DNA of 64,000 nucleotides from Pyramidobacter sp. YE332 (GTDB taxonomy: Bacteria; Synergistota; Synergistia; Synergistales; Dethiosulfovibrionaceae): positions 2,170,001-2,234,000 of the forward strand of contig NZ_CP133038.1 in the NCBI RefSeq assembly GCF_033060595.1, given 5' to 3'. Numbering within the stretch: the stretch's first letter is position 1; each line of letters starts with the position of its first letter. Below, piece after piece: positions 51,262-59,951 of the stretch. Below the pieces are notes generated by a model, which was not told the origin of the DNA, did not search any database, and worked only from the letters and a program-made list of their open reading frames with translations. A program made the position numbers and the translations under genes.

Positions 51262-52019
51262 GCTTTATCACCTTCGGGCGAAATGTAGGGGACGAACGGC
51301 GTGTCGTAAAGTTTTTCCAGCACGCCGCCGTCGATGCGATCCGCGCGCCCGGCGGCGATCAGTTCGCCGCCGCGGAGAGCGAGATAACGGTCGGCGCAGG
51401 ACAGCGCGGCGTTGATGTCGTGGGCGACGACGATCACAGTTTTCCCGCCGGCGGCAAGCCCGCGCATGAGGCGGAAGGCATGCTGGGCCTGGCGGGGATC
51501 CATGGCCGAAGTCGGTTCGTCGAGCAAAAAGATGGGCGGATCCTGGGCCAGTACCATGGCGAGGAGCACGCGCTGCCGCTCGCCGCCCGACAGTTCGGTG
51601 ACGGGGCGGAAGAGCAGCGACGCGATTTCCAGACGCTCGGCTGCCGCCTGAATGGCACGGTCGTCCGCGGGCGAGCGCCGAGCCAGCAGACGCTGGTACG
51701 GCAGACGGCCGAAACCGATCACGTCGTAGACGCTGAAAGCCGCTTTCATGACCGCCTGCTGGGCGACGACGCCGAGCAGGCGGCCGAGCTCGCGGCGAGG
51801 ACAGCGCCGGATCTCGCGCCCGCCGAGCGCGAGGCTGCCCCGATAGGGCAAAAAACCGCCCAGCGTTTTGAGCAGCGTGCTTTTGCCGCTGCCGTTGGGG
51901 CCGATCAGAGCCGTCACCAACCCCGGTTCGACCGAGCCGGAAACGCCTCTGAGGACTTCGCGGTCCCCGTAGCCGGCGCTGAGATCGCGCAAACAATACG
52001 AAAGAGACGGCGCGGTCAT
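51234..52019 (-). CDS. btuD: ABC transporter ATP-binding protein, BtuD type
   Basis: 261 residues. Walker A GPNGSGKSTLL, Q-loop GVVAQQAVMKAAFSVYDVIG, signature LSGGERQRVLLAMVLAQDPP and Walker B IFLLDEPTSAMDPRQAQ place it in the FecE/BtuD group. It overlaps btuC by 4 bases and btuF by 28. It powers BtuCF import. Confidence 0.93.
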   Translation of the reverse strand: MTAPSLSYCLRDLSAGYGDREVLRGVSGSVEPGLVTALIGPNGSGKSTLLKTLGGFLPYRGSLALGGREIRRCPRRELGRLLGVVAQQAVMKAAFSVYDVIGFGRLPYQRLLARRSPADDRAIQAAAERLEIASLLFRPVTELSGGERQRVLLAMVLAQDPPIFLLDEPTSAMDPRQAQHAFRLMRGLAAGGKTVIVVAHDINAALSCADRYLALRGGELIAAGRADRIDGGVLEKLYDTPFVPYISPEGDKAWHPSSKKR

Positions 52020-53032
52020 TTTCTTTTCACCAGAATCCAGCAGAAAAAAGGGCCGCCGATCAGCGCCGTGATCACGCCGACGGGCAGTTCCCCGAGACGC
52101 TGGGCCGCTCCGTCCGCCAGCGCCGTCAGCAGAGCGCCGGCGAGGAAGCTGAAGACCAGCAGCGGCCGGTGCGAGGGCCCGATGAGGAGCCGCAGGACAT
52201 GCGGCGCCACCAGCCCCACGAAACCGATGATGCCGAAACTGCTCACGCTCATGGCCGTGCCCAGCGATGCGGCGCAGAGCAGACGCCGCCGCAGTTTTTT
52301 CTCGTCGACGCCGAGCATTTCCCCCTGCCCTTCGCCGAGCGAGACGGCGTCGAGCCGTCGCCCGTAAAGCCAGGCCGGGACCAGCGTGATCGCCGCGCCC
52401 AGCCAGACCAGACGCGCCGCCGCGGGCGAAGCGCCGGAAAAACTGCCCATCAGCCAGAGCACGATCGCTCCCAGCTTGTCGTCGGCGACGGCCTTGAGAA
52501 GCGTCACCCCCGCCGAGAGCACGGCGTTGGCGACGATGCCCGCCAGCACCAGATACGCGCCGCTGCCGCCGTTTTTGCGCGCGATCAGATTGACCAGCGC
52601 CAGCGAACCGAGCGCGCCGGCGAACGCCGTCGGCGTCACCGCCAAGCGGTCGAAGAAAAATCCCACCGCGCCGCCGAACGCCGCGCCCGCGGCGATGCCC
52701 AGCGTGTAAGGTTCGGCCAACGGATTGGCCAAAAGCCCCTGCAGGACGACACCCGAGACGGCGAGCAGCCCCCCGGCTCCCGCCGCCGCGAAGAACCGCG
52801 GCAGGCGGACGGCGCGGATCACCAGCGCCTCGGCGGTCTCGCTCTCGGCGGCGGGAAGAAACGGCGAGAGCAGTTCAAAGACGCGGGAGAGTGGAATATT
52901 CCACTCTCCCTGCGTGATTCGCCACAGCGCCGTCAGAAAGAGCAGAACGCCGAGCGCCGCTCCGAGGCGGAAGTATCGCGCACGAAGTTGCGAACGCCAG
53001 CGCTCGAGATTTCCGACAGGCGACGGAGGCAT
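52016..53032 (-). CDS. btuC: FecCD-family ABC permease, BtuC type
   Basis: 338 residues with about ten membrane helices. RLPRFFAAAGAGGLLAVSGV, VLQGLLANPLAEPYTLGIAA and GIIGFVGLVAPHVLRLLIGP (with HRPL nearby) are FecCD signatures. LVLAGIVANAVLSAGVTLL is a central helix. ATG 53032 lies just downstream of the cbiK stop and has no clear Shine-Dalgarno, so translation is probably coupled. It forms the import pore with BtuD. Confidence 0.93.
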   Translation of the reverse strand: MPPSPVGNLERWRSQLRARYFRLGAALGVLLFLTALWRITQGEWNIPLSRVFELLSPFLPAAESETAEALVIRAVRLPRFFAAAGAGGLLAVSGVVLQGLLANPLAEPYTLGIAAGAAFGGAVGFFFDRLAVTPTAFAGALGSLALVNLIARKNGGSGAYLVLAGIVANAVLSAGVTLLKAVADDKLGAIVLWLMGSFSGASPAAARLVWLGAAITLVPAWLYGRRLDAVSLGEGQGEMLGVDEKKLRRRLLCAASLGTAMSVSSFGIIGFVGLVAPHVLRLLIGPSHRPLLVFSFLAGALLTALADGAAQRLGELPVGVITALIGGPFFCWILVKRK

Positions 53033-53034
53033 GT

Positions 53035-53927
53035 TTACTTCATCATTTCCTTCAGGTGTTCCACGAAGGCGGCGGTAACGTTCTTGTCCTCGCCAAGGCC
53101 CTTGATGTAAGTCTCGACGGCGAAGCCTTCCTTCTTGAGGATGCTGTACCAGGACTCCGGATCGTCTTTGTCGGCCATGTCGTTGTTGGCGTGGTCGCCG
53201 GCCACGATCATCAGCGGCGAGACGAGCGTCTTCTTGTAGCCGGCTTTCTTCAGCGCGGCGACGACGTCTTCGATCAGCGGCGTGTTCTCGACGGTGCCGA
53301 TGAAGAAACGGCCGTCGGCGACTTTGTTTAGGGCGACCTGAAGCTGGCTGTACATGGCGTTGGCGATATGGTGCGGCGTGCCGTGTCCCATCAGCACGAC
53401 GGCGGTGTCCTTGCCGGCGAGTTTTTCGAATCTCTTCACGAGGATCGCGGCCATCTCGTCGCAGCCTTCGACGCTGGACAGGAACGTCTTGCCGAGGCGC
53501 AGATCCTTGATGCCGTATTTGCCTTTCAGTTCGCCCCAAGCTTCGACAACGTTCTTGATCTCGTCGTATTCGGCGCCGGGGATGATGTGCGTCGGCATCA
53601 CGCCGACCGTAGCGAACCCTTCGTCGTTCAGCTGCGCCAAAGCCATGACGGGCGTGGGGGAACGTTCTTCTTGCCTTCGCGGGCCAGCTTGCGGCGGATG
53701 ATGTTGGAGGTAAAGGCCAAGCGCACCTCGGCGCCGGGGAACGCCTTTTTGGCGGCGACGACCAGATTGTCGATCGCTTTGCGGGCGCTGGGCATGGAGG
53801 TGCCGAAAGAGGTGATCAGGATGGCCTGTTTCTCTTCCTTTTTGGCTTCCTTGGCGCAGGCGATCCCGGAGAAAGCGACGGCCACGAGGGTGACGGCGAG
53901 AATCATGGACTTAAAGGACATATTCAT
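53035..53927 (-). pseudogene. cbiK: Exported sirohydrochlorin cobaltochelatase, frameshifted
   Basis: Two overlapping frames together make a full CbiK. The first part begins at ATG 53927 (AAAGG upstream), has a signal peptide (about 1-25, ending GIACA), then AILITSFGTSMPSARKAIDN and LAFTSNIIRRKLAREGK. The second part carries PTPVMALAQLNDEGFATVG, PTHIIPGAEYDEI, VVLMGHGTPHHIANAMYSQL with catalytic His, and SPLMIVAGDHANNDMADKDD. The register breaks at a five-G run on the plus strand (53656-53660); one more base restores it. A homopolymer sequencing error is likely. A signal peptide makes it resemble the periplasmic CbiK of Desulfovibrio. Confidence 0.88.
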
Positions 53928-53976
53928 CAGACGACCTTTCATGAAATTTTTTTCCGAAGCTCGGGCCTCGGGAGAC

Positions 53977-54004
53977 AAAAAAAGACACGACCCTGCGTCG
54001 TGTC
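53977..54004 (-). terminator. Riboswitch expression-platform terminator
   Basis: On the minus strand, GACACGAC-GCAGG-GTCGTGTC is followed by TTTTTTTG. It lies between the cobalamin aptamer and the cbiK ribosome-binding site, so ligand binding probably stops transcription. Confidence 0.85.
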
Positions 54005-54077
54005 CTTCCGCCGCGGCTGTCACTGGTCAGCCGCACAGGAGTTCGCCCACGCAAACATTCCCCCTTTGCAAGCTCCC

Positions 54078-54210
54078 TTTAAAGAATATTCTGGCTTCTC
54101 TTCATCCTCGTCCGAGTCTTCCCAATAACGCGATCAGTGACGTGCTTCGGATTTGTCCGAGTTACAGCGGCGGGGCCGCGCCGGATTTCCACCGGCTTCC
54201 TCTTTAAACG
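54078..54210 (-). promoter_or_regulatory. Cobalamin riboswitch aptamer
   Basis: On the minus strand the conserved B12-box core is present: GAAGCCGGTGGAAATCCGGC, then GCGGCCCCGCCGCTGTAACT and, toward the 3' side, GAAGCCAGAA. The outer helix P1 forms between TTTAAAGA and TCTTTAAA. The aptamer lies between a good promoter and an intrinsic terminator upstream of cbiK. Adenosylcobalamin would repress the 17-gene operon below. A further hairpin GCGGCTG-N8-CAGCCGC (54013-54034) lies between the aptamer and terminator. Confidence 0.93.
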
Positions 54211-54233
54211 GAGTTCCATGTTCGATTGCCGTC

Positions 54234-54262
54234 ATTATAACACGGAGTCGCAGCCGCTTCAA
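54234..54262 (-). promoter_or_regulatory. Promoter of the cobalamin operon
   Basis: Minus-strand TTGAAG and TATAAT are spaced by 17 bases and lie directly upstream of the riboswitch. Confidence 0.75.
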
Positions 54263-54474
54263 TGAAACATAACGAAGATGAAAACGTTTTTTGCGCGGCG
54301 GAAAATGACGAAGCCCCGGCTCCGTGCCGAAGAAACGCGCCGCCGAATTTTTGGGGGCGGACGCGGCGACAAAATTCTGCAATCGGCGCTTGCCAATTTG
54401 GCGGCGAAAAATTACCATATAACCGGTGATCGAAGAAAATATCGCGTTACATTTCTCATGGAGGTGCTTCTTAA

Positions 54475-54885
54475 TTGGAAAATTCACTGCGCCTTGAAGT
54501 GGTTACATCGCTCCGCCCCGAGGCGGTCGTCGATCTTTACATGGATGCCGGCTGGTGGGAAGAGGGCTGGAGCGAAGACGTCATCCCCGCGATGGTGGCC
54601 AATTCCTTCCGGTTCGTGGCGCTGTTCGACGGCGGCGAGCTGGTCGGCATGGGACGCGCCCTTTCCGACGGCGTCAGCGACGCTTACATTCAGGACATCG
54701 TGGTGCGCACCGATTACCGCGGTCAGGGCTGGGGGAAGAAGATCGTTTCCCGGCTTGTGAAGGAACTCCGCGCCGTCGGGATCGACTGGATCGGTCTGGT
54801 CGGCGCTCCGGGCACCCAAGCCTTTTACGAGAAGCTCGGCTTCAGCGAAATGCCCCAGTTCGTGCCCATGAAGTATCAGTGCTGA
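54475..54885 (+). CDS. GNAT-family N-acetyltransferase
   Basis: 136 residues from TTG 54475, which has GGAGGT upstream. The GNAT core includes RFVALFDGGELVGMGRALSD, DAYIQDIVVRTDYRGQGWGK with the acetyl-CoA loop RGQGWG, and LVGAPGTQAFYEKLGFSEMP. The acceptor is unknown. It diverges from the cobalamin operon and is followed 150 bases later by an acyl ligase gene. Confidence 0.9.
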   Translation: MENSLRLEVVTSLRPEAVVDLYMDAGWWEEGWSEDVIPAMVANSFRFVALFDGGELVGMGRALSDGVSDAYIQDIVVRTDYRGQGWGKKIVSRLVKELRAVGIDWIGLVGAPGTQAFYEKLGFSEMPQFVPMKYQC

Positions 54886-55035
54886 GCCGGACTGAAGACA
54901 TAAAAGCATCCGTTTGCCTTGAAAAGGAGAATCGTGTAGAATTCTTGAAATGCGTCCTTGCCAGGGCGCGCCAAGCTGAGAAATGAGCCGGCCGGCGCGG
55001 AGATTCTGCCGCCGCTTTATCTGAGGAGGAAACAA

Positions 55036-56508
55036 ATGGAACGTCTTGAAGATCTCCTGCTGGAGAGTTTGAGAAAACGCGCCGCCGCGGATGTGTTTTG
55101 GTGGGACGGGGAGTGGCTGAAGGGGCAGGCGCTGCTGGACGCCGTCGCCGCGGAACGCGAAGCGCTGACGGCGGCCGGTTTCAAAGAAGGGCAGCGGCTC
55201 ATGACGCTGCTGCCCAACTGCCCGGCGCTGCTGACGTTGACTCTTGCCGTCTGGACCCTGAAAGGCACGCTGGTCCCGCTGAACATGCGCGCCGGCACCG
55301 ACAATCTGCTGCCCACCATCGACCTCGTGCAGCCGTTCGCGATCGCGGTCGCGCGCGGCGACGCCAAAGCCGCAGCGGGCGTGCTGCGCTACCCCGTCGT
55401 GGAGATCGAGCCGACGACAGGCACGCTTGACAAATTCCGCGGCGTGGAACGCAAAACGACGACGTCCGACTGGGCCGTGTTCTTCACGACCTCGGGCACG
55501 ACCGGCCTGCCCAAGGCCGTGCCGCTGAGCCACGAAAATTTCGTCGACAACGTGCGCTCGATCTGCAAACATTTCCCGATTTATCCGAGCGACACGATCA
55601 TCTGGGCGCTGCCGAACTTCCACTCCTTCGGCCTGACGCTCTCCATGCTGCTGCCCCAATACGCCGGCGCGAAAGTCGCCGCCGTGCCCGCATTCATGCC
55701 GCCGCTGAAAACGCTCGAGGCGATCCGCGACGCCGGCTGTACCGTGCTGTTCCTCGTGCCCGCCATGCTCGAGTTCCTGAAGCGTTCGGCCGCACACAAT
55801 CCCATCGAGATCAACTCGGTCCGCGCCGTCATTACCGGCGGCGACCGGCTCAATACGATGCTCGACCAGGCCAGCATGGAGCTGTTCGGCCATCCCATTC
55901 TCGAAGGCTACGGCACGACCGAGTGCTCACCCGTCGTCACCTTCAACAACGACGAAAAGACGCGCAAGCTCGGCACCATCGGTCCCGTCCTGCCCGGCTA
56001 CGAGTGGAAAGTCTGCGATCAGCAGGGCAACGCGCTGCCGCCGGAAACGCCCGGCGTGCTCAAACTGCGCGGCAAGTCCGTGTTCCACGGCTACTACGAA
56101 GCGCCCGAAGTCACCGCCGAGCGCCTCGCCCCCGACGGCTGGTACGACACCGGCGACGTCGTCAAATACGACGCGGACGGCTACATCACCGTGCTCGACC
56201 GCCTCACCGACATCATCATCGTCGGCGGTTTCAACGTCTATCCCCAGGAAGTGGAACGCATCCTCAACGTCCATCCGTCGATCGCCCAGGCGGCCGTCGT
56301 GGCCATGCACCACCTCGTCAACGGCGAGATCCCGCGCGCTTTCGTCGTGCTCAAGGAAGGCGCTTCGGTCACCGACCGCGACATCATCGAATACTGCAAG
56401 GGCAAACTCGCCAACTACAAGATCCCGCGCAAGGTCGATTTCGTCGAGAGCCTGCCCGTGTCGCCTTCGGGCAAGATCCTGCGCCGCAAGCTGAGAGAGC
56501 TTGAGTGA
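55036..56508 (+). CDS. AMP-forming acyl-CoA synthetase/acyl ligase
   Basis: 490 residues of the ANL superfamily. The P-loop-like motif is FFTTSGTTGLPKAVPLSHEN; GYGTTECSPVV, GWYDTGDVVKYDADGYI and DRLTDIIIVGGFNVYPQEVE follow, and the C-terminal catalytic Lys lies in LPVSPSGKILRRKL. The N-terminus is shorter than in acetyl-CoA synthetases, as in acyl-ACP synthetase or O-succinylbenzoate-ligase relatives. LPNFHSFGLTLSMLLPQYAG resembles the acyl-ACP ligase part of Aas proteins, so phospholipid acyl recycling is one option. GAGGAGGA precedes ATG 55036. Confidence 0.9.
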   Translation: MERLEDLLLESLRKRAAADVFWWDGEWLKGQALLDAVAAEREALTAAGFKEGQRLMTLLPNCPALLTLTLAVWTLKGTLVPLNMRAGTDNLLPTIDLVQPFAIAVARGDAKAAAGVLRYPVVEIEPTTGTLDKFRGVERKTTTSDWAVFFTTSGTTGLPKAVPLSHENFVDNVRSICKHFPIYPSDTIIWALPNFHSFGLTLSMLLPQYAGAKVAAVPAFMPPLKTLEAIRDAGCTVLFLVPAMLEFLKRSAAHNPIEINSVRAVITGGDRLNTMLDQASMELFGHPILEGYGTTECSPVVTFNNDEKTRKLGTIGPVLPGYEWKVCDQQGNALPPETPGVLKLRGKSVFHGYYEAPEVTAERLAPDGWYDTGDVVKYDADGYITVLDRLTDIIIVGGFNVYPQEVERILNVHPSIAQAAVVAMHHLVNGEIPRAFVVLKEGASVTDRDIIEYCKGKLANYKIPRKVDFVESLPVSPSGKILRRKLRELE

Positions 56509-56569
56509 CGTCTGGCCGGCCCAAAAGCTTTCGCCGCCCGGGCGAATTTTTTCAGAGGTGAGAGAAGAA

Positions 56570-57459
56570 GTGAAGAAATTTGTCCTGGCGCTGCTGCTGA
56601 CGTTCGCATTCATGCCGGCGGCGTTTGCCGCGCGCATGCGGCTGACGGTGCCGGAAGAGGCGCCGATCGGTCAGCCTTTTTTTCTGGAGCTGCGCGCCAA
56701 CGAAGCGATCGGCGACGTCACGGTGACGTGGCGCGGGCAAAAGTTTGTCCTCGCGCCGCGCCGCAACGCCGTGCGCACGATCCTCGGCGCGCCCAACGAC
56801 GCCAAACTGGCCGGATCGACGCTGCCCGTGCAGGTAGAGTTCGACTGCGGTGCCAAAGGCCGGATCCGGGCCGAACGAAAAATCAAAGTGACCGGCTACC
56901 GTTACCCCAAACAGGTGCTCACAGTCGCGCCGAAGATGGTCACTCCGCCTCAGTCGGAGTTGAAACGCATCGCCGAAGAGCGCCAGCTCGTGCGGAAAGC
57001 GCTGGCGACGCGCAGCAAAGGCGGCGTGCTGCCGCGCCGTTACGTGCCCCCGTGCCGGGGATCCCCACCGCGTATTTCGGCGGCTTCCGCGTCTACAACG
57101 GCGTGCCCCGCAGCGGCCATGGCGGCCTCGACCTGCGCGCCGCCGTCGGTACGCCGGTCAGAGCGATCGCCGACGGTACGGTCGTGCTCGAAGGGGCCCA
57201 TTATTTTTCCGGCGGCGCCGTCTACGTGGATCACGGCGGCGGCGTGCTGTCCGCCTATTTCCATCTTTCGAAGAACCTCGTCGAAGCCGGCCAGAAAGTG
57301 AAAGCCGGCGACGCGATCGCCCTTTCCGGCGCGACGGGGCGCGTCACCGGACCGCACCTCCACCTCGGCCTTTTCAGCGGCGGCGCGGCGCTCGATCCTC
57401 TGCCGCTGCTCGAACCACAAAGATTGCCCAAAGGCGTGGAAGTGCTGTACGAATTTTAG
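56570..57459 (+). pseudogene. M23-family peptidase, frameshifted
   Basis: The gene starts at GTG 56570 (AGAGGTGAG upstream) with a signal peptide (about 1-21), then a beta-rich domain with PEEAPIGQPFFLELRANEAI, up to ATRSKGGVLPRRYVPP. The frame then breaks at a five-C run (57047-57051). In the next frame, FGGFRVYNGVPRSGHGGLDL carries the zinc HxxxD motif and TGRVTGPHLHLGLFSGGAAL the HxH motif of LytM-type endopeptidases. One extra C restores a single protein of about 297 residues that would trim peptidoglycan cross-links in the periplasm. A sequencing slip is more likely than true loss. Confidence 0.85.
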
Positions 57460-57506
57460 GCTTCGATTTTATTTATCCAAGGAGGAACCACGATGAAAAA
57501 ATCACC

Positions 57507-57752
57507 ATGTTCATGTTCGAAAGCTGCCCTCACTGCAAGCTGGCCCGCAAGTGCCTCGACGAGCTGAAGGCCGAACACCCCGAGTACGCCGCCGTTCCGT
57601 TCGAGATGGTCGACGAGAAGAAACAGCCCGACGTCGCCGCGAAGTACGATTACTATTATGTGCCCACGTTTTTCGTGGACGGCGAGAAAGTTCACGAAGG
57701 GCACGCCGAGAAGGCCGACGTGGAAAAAGTCTTCAAGGCCGCCCTGGCATAG
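57507..57752 (+). CDS. Thioredoxin/glutaredoxin-like protein with CPHC motif
   Basis: 81 residues as read. MFMFESCPHCKLARKCLDEL holds the CxxC redox motif; VPFEMVDEKKQPDVAAKYD and YYYVPTFFVDGEKVHEGHAE, with the cis-Pro segment VPTFF, complete the fold. A better start is ATG 57493, which has AAGGAGGAACC upstream, but its frame is joined only if the A run at 57496-57501 gains one base, giving MKKITMFMFESCPHC. The gene is therefore probably a few residues longer, with a homopolymer error at its start. It is likely a cytoplasmic disulfide reductase. Confidence 0.85.
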   Translation: MFMFESCPHCKLARKCLDELKAEHPEYAAVPFEMVDEKKQPDVAAKYDYYYVPTFFVDGEKVHEGHAEKADVEKVFKAALA

Positions 57753-57769
57753 CGAGAAAATCGCACGCG

Positions 57770-57800
57770 AACGCCCCGCCTCACGGCGGGGCGTTTTCGT
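57770..57800 (+). terminator. Rho-independent terminator after the thioredoxin-like gene
   Basis: Arms cgccccgcc and ggcggggcg surround TCAC-like bases and are followed by TTTTCGTTT. Confidence 0.85.
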
Positions 57801-57925
57801 TTCGAACAGGTTACAGGAACTGAACAAAATTGCCGCTGCGGCTTCTTGATTCCCGCAAATTTATGTATAATGGCGGCAACGCATCTTTCGTCGGGCGCGA
57901 AAAAGCCCGACCGATCAGGAGGCTG

Positions 57926-59344
57926 ATGCCCGTGTACAAGGAAACGATCGCCGCTCTTCTGGCGGCCGCTGTGCTGGCCGTCCCCGCCGCGGCGAAGGAC
58001 GGCCGCGCCTCAAAACGCCCCGAACGTCCCGTGCTGACGACGGAGACGGCCCTTGAACTGGCCTGCGCGAACAATCCCTCGCTGGCGGCCGCCGAGGCCC
58101 GCATCGAACAGGCCCGGCAGCAGCTCGCCCAGGCCCGCGCCGACAAACTGCCCAAGCTGTACGCCGCGCTCGCCGGGGCGTGGCAGGGCGAGGAGGGAAA
58201 AGTTCCTGCTGTTGTAACCGTCGATCCAAAGTCCGATCCGCCTAAAGTTTTCAGCGGTTACGCCCTCAATTCCTTCGAAGAGGCGTATCAGGCCGCGCTC
58301 GGCGTGCAGTGGCTGCTTTTCAGCAGCGGCGCCGTCGAGAACACGATCGCCGCGCGCACAATGGCCTTCCGCGGCATTCAGACCCGCGAAGTCCGCACCG
58401 GCCAGGCCGTGGAGAACGCCGTGCTCGTCTCCTATTACAACCTGCAGCGCGCCCGCGCCAAGCTGGCCGTGGCCGAAGAGGTGCTCGCGCTTTCCAAAGA
58501 ACATCTGTCGCAGGTCAGGAACTTTTTCAAGTACGGCGTCGTCGCTCAGGACGAAGTGCTGCGCGTGGAAGTCGACGTGTCCAACGGCGAGCTGAACGTG
58601 ATCTCCGCCAAAAACGCCGTGGACGTGCGCTGGCGCGCGCTCGAACGCGCCGTCGGCACCGAGCTGCGCTCGAAATTCGACCTGCCGGAGCCGGACCGGA
58701 ACGCGGCGCCGAAAGACGCGCCCCACTGGGACGAGGCCAGCCTTTACGCCCTGCGTCCCGAGCTGAAGGCGCTCGATTTCTCGCGCCGCGCCGCGCTGGC
58801 CGTCGCCGCCGCGTCGCGCGCGTCTACCGGTCCGAAGATTGTCGCCGGCGGAGAAGTTTTCAACACGGGGCGCGATTTCTGGCCCGACGATCTGGACACG
58901 TGGAAGCTGTCGCTCAGCCTGCGATGGGATTTCTACGACGGCGGCAAGGCCCGCGCCCAGGTCAAGGAGTACAGAGCGCGGGCGCAGGAACTGCTCGCCC
59001 AGATCGAAGACGTGAAACGGCAGGTCGCGCTGGAGGTCTCGTCGGCGCAGCTGAACTTCGAATCGGCGCGCCAGCGCATCGACGTGGCTTCACGCCAGGT
59101 CGCCAGCGCGCAGGAAGATTACCGCATGGCCCTGTTGCGCTATAAATCCAGCGTCGGCACCAACCTCGACGTGCTCGACGCCCGCACCGCCCTGACCAAC
59201 GCCCGCACTCAGCTCGTCGACGCCGTTTACGACATGAACAGCAGCCGCGCCGATCTCGACTACGCGCTCGGCCTTTCGGAACGGTTCAAGCTGCCCGACG
59301 CCGTTCCGCCCGCGGCGGCAGGACGGAACGGCGCGAAAAATTGA
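57926..59344 (+). CDS. TolC-family outer-membrane efflux protein
   Basis: 472 residues with a signal peptide (about 1-20, ending PAAAKD). The two OEP halves are visible: TETALELACANNPSLAAAEA, RIEQARQQLAQARADKLPKL, and later RWDFYDGGKARAQVKEYRAR and ALLRYKSSVGTNLDVLDART. Long alpha-helical coiled coils separate short strands. It would form a trimeric channel for a secretion or drug-efflux system, whose inner-membrane parts are not in the window. CAGGAGG precedes ATG 57926. A TATAAT lies about 50 bases upstream. Confidence 0.93.
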   Translation: MPVYKETIAALLAAAVLAVPAAAKDGRASKRPERPVLTTETALELACANNPSLAAAEARIEQARQQLAQARADKLPKLYAALAGAWQGEEGKVPAVVTVDPKSDPPKVFSGYALNSFEEAYQAALGVQWLLFSSGAVENTIAARTMAFRGIQTREVRTGQAVENAVLVSYYNLQRARAKLAVAEEVLALSKEHLSQVRNFFKYGVVAQDEVLRVEVDVSNGELNVISAKNAVDVRWRALERAVGTELRSKFDLPEPDRNAAPKDAPHWDEASLYALRPELKALDFSRRAALAVAAASRASTGPKIVAGGEVFNTGRDFWPDDLDTWKLSLSLRWDFYDGGKARAQVKEYRARAQELLAQIEDVKRQVALEVSSAQLNFESARQRIDVASRQVASAQEDYRMALLRYKSSVGTNLDVLDARTALTNARTQLVDAVYDMNSSRADLDYALGLSERFKLPDAVPPAAAGRNGAKN

Positions 59345-59506
59345 AAAGCGAGGCGGCGGAGCGGTCGTTTTCATCGAACAAGCGGCCGTTTCGCCGCGCT
59401 CTTTTCGCGCTTTTTCGCCCGCCGAAGGCTCGTCGAAAGGACGACACAGGATGGAGGTTGTTCTCCCGAGCCGCACGCCGCGAACGAAGAAATTTGCATT
59501 TGCCCG

Positions 59507-59534
59507 TTGACTTTTGACGAAAACCCTTTATAAT
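59507..59534 (+). promoter_or_regulatory. Promoter of the tRNA cluster
   Basis: TTGACT and TATAAT are spaced by 16 bases and lie 13 bases before the first tRNA. Confidence 0.85.
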
Positions 59535-59547
59535 GTCTTCCTGTCAG

Positions 59548-59623
59548 GCCGGCGTAGCTCAGTTGGTAGAGCAGCTGACTTGTAATCAGCAGGTCATCAG
59601 TCCGACTCTGATCGCCGGCTCCA
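59548..59623 (+). tRNA. tRNA-Thr (anticodon TGT)
   Basis: Acceptor GCCGGCG pairs with CGCCGGC, with encoded CCA. The anticodon loop CTTGTAA has TGT, reading ACA. D-arm and TTCGA-type arm are in place with slight variation (GTCCGACTC). Confidence 0.95.
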
Positions 59624-59646
59624 GTTTTGACAACTTCATACGACGT

Positions 59647-59732
59647 GGTAGTGTGGCCGAGTGGTCAATGGCATCAGACTGTAAATCTGACGGCGAGAGC
59701 CTACGGTGGTTCAAATCCACCCGCTACCACCA
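59647..59732 (+). tRNA. tRNA-Tyr (anticodon GTA)
   Basis: 86 bases with a long variable arm, as for class-II tRNAs. Acceptor GGTAGTG pairs with CGCTACC; anticodon loop CTGTAAA contains GTA. CCA is encoded. Confidence 0.95.
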
Positions 59733-59740
59733 TTTTTTAA

Positions 59741-59816
59741 GCCGACTTAGCTCAGTAGGTAGAGCACATCCATGGTAAGGATGGGGTCCCCGGTCCGAAT
59801 CCGGGAGTCGGCTCCA
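59741..59816 (+). tRNA. tRNA-Thr (anticodon GGT), integration target
   Basis: Acceptor GCCGACT pairs with AGTCGGC, with encoded CCA. The anticodon stem CATCC/GGATG encloses ATGGTAA with anticodon GGT, reading ACC. It is the last tRNA before an integrase gene and probably carries the attachment site. Confidence 0.95.
59790..59816 (+). other. Putative attL at the 3' end of tRNA-Thr
   Basis: Tyrosine integrases of this type commonly recombine in the T-arm and acceptor 3' half of a tRNA. The integrase starts 220 bases away on the same strand and phage-type genes follow. The matching attR must lie beyond the window, so the core cannot be delimited. Confidence 0.4.
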
Positions 59817-59951
59817 TTTTTTTATCTTTTTGCCGTTGACAAGCAATGTTTTTCAACGAAGATTAAAGATTGGGGACGTTGCGCCGCAACGTCTCTGTTT
59901 GTTATAATTCGTTTAAAGTCGTTAAGTGTCATTGGTTGTTATTATGCTCGA

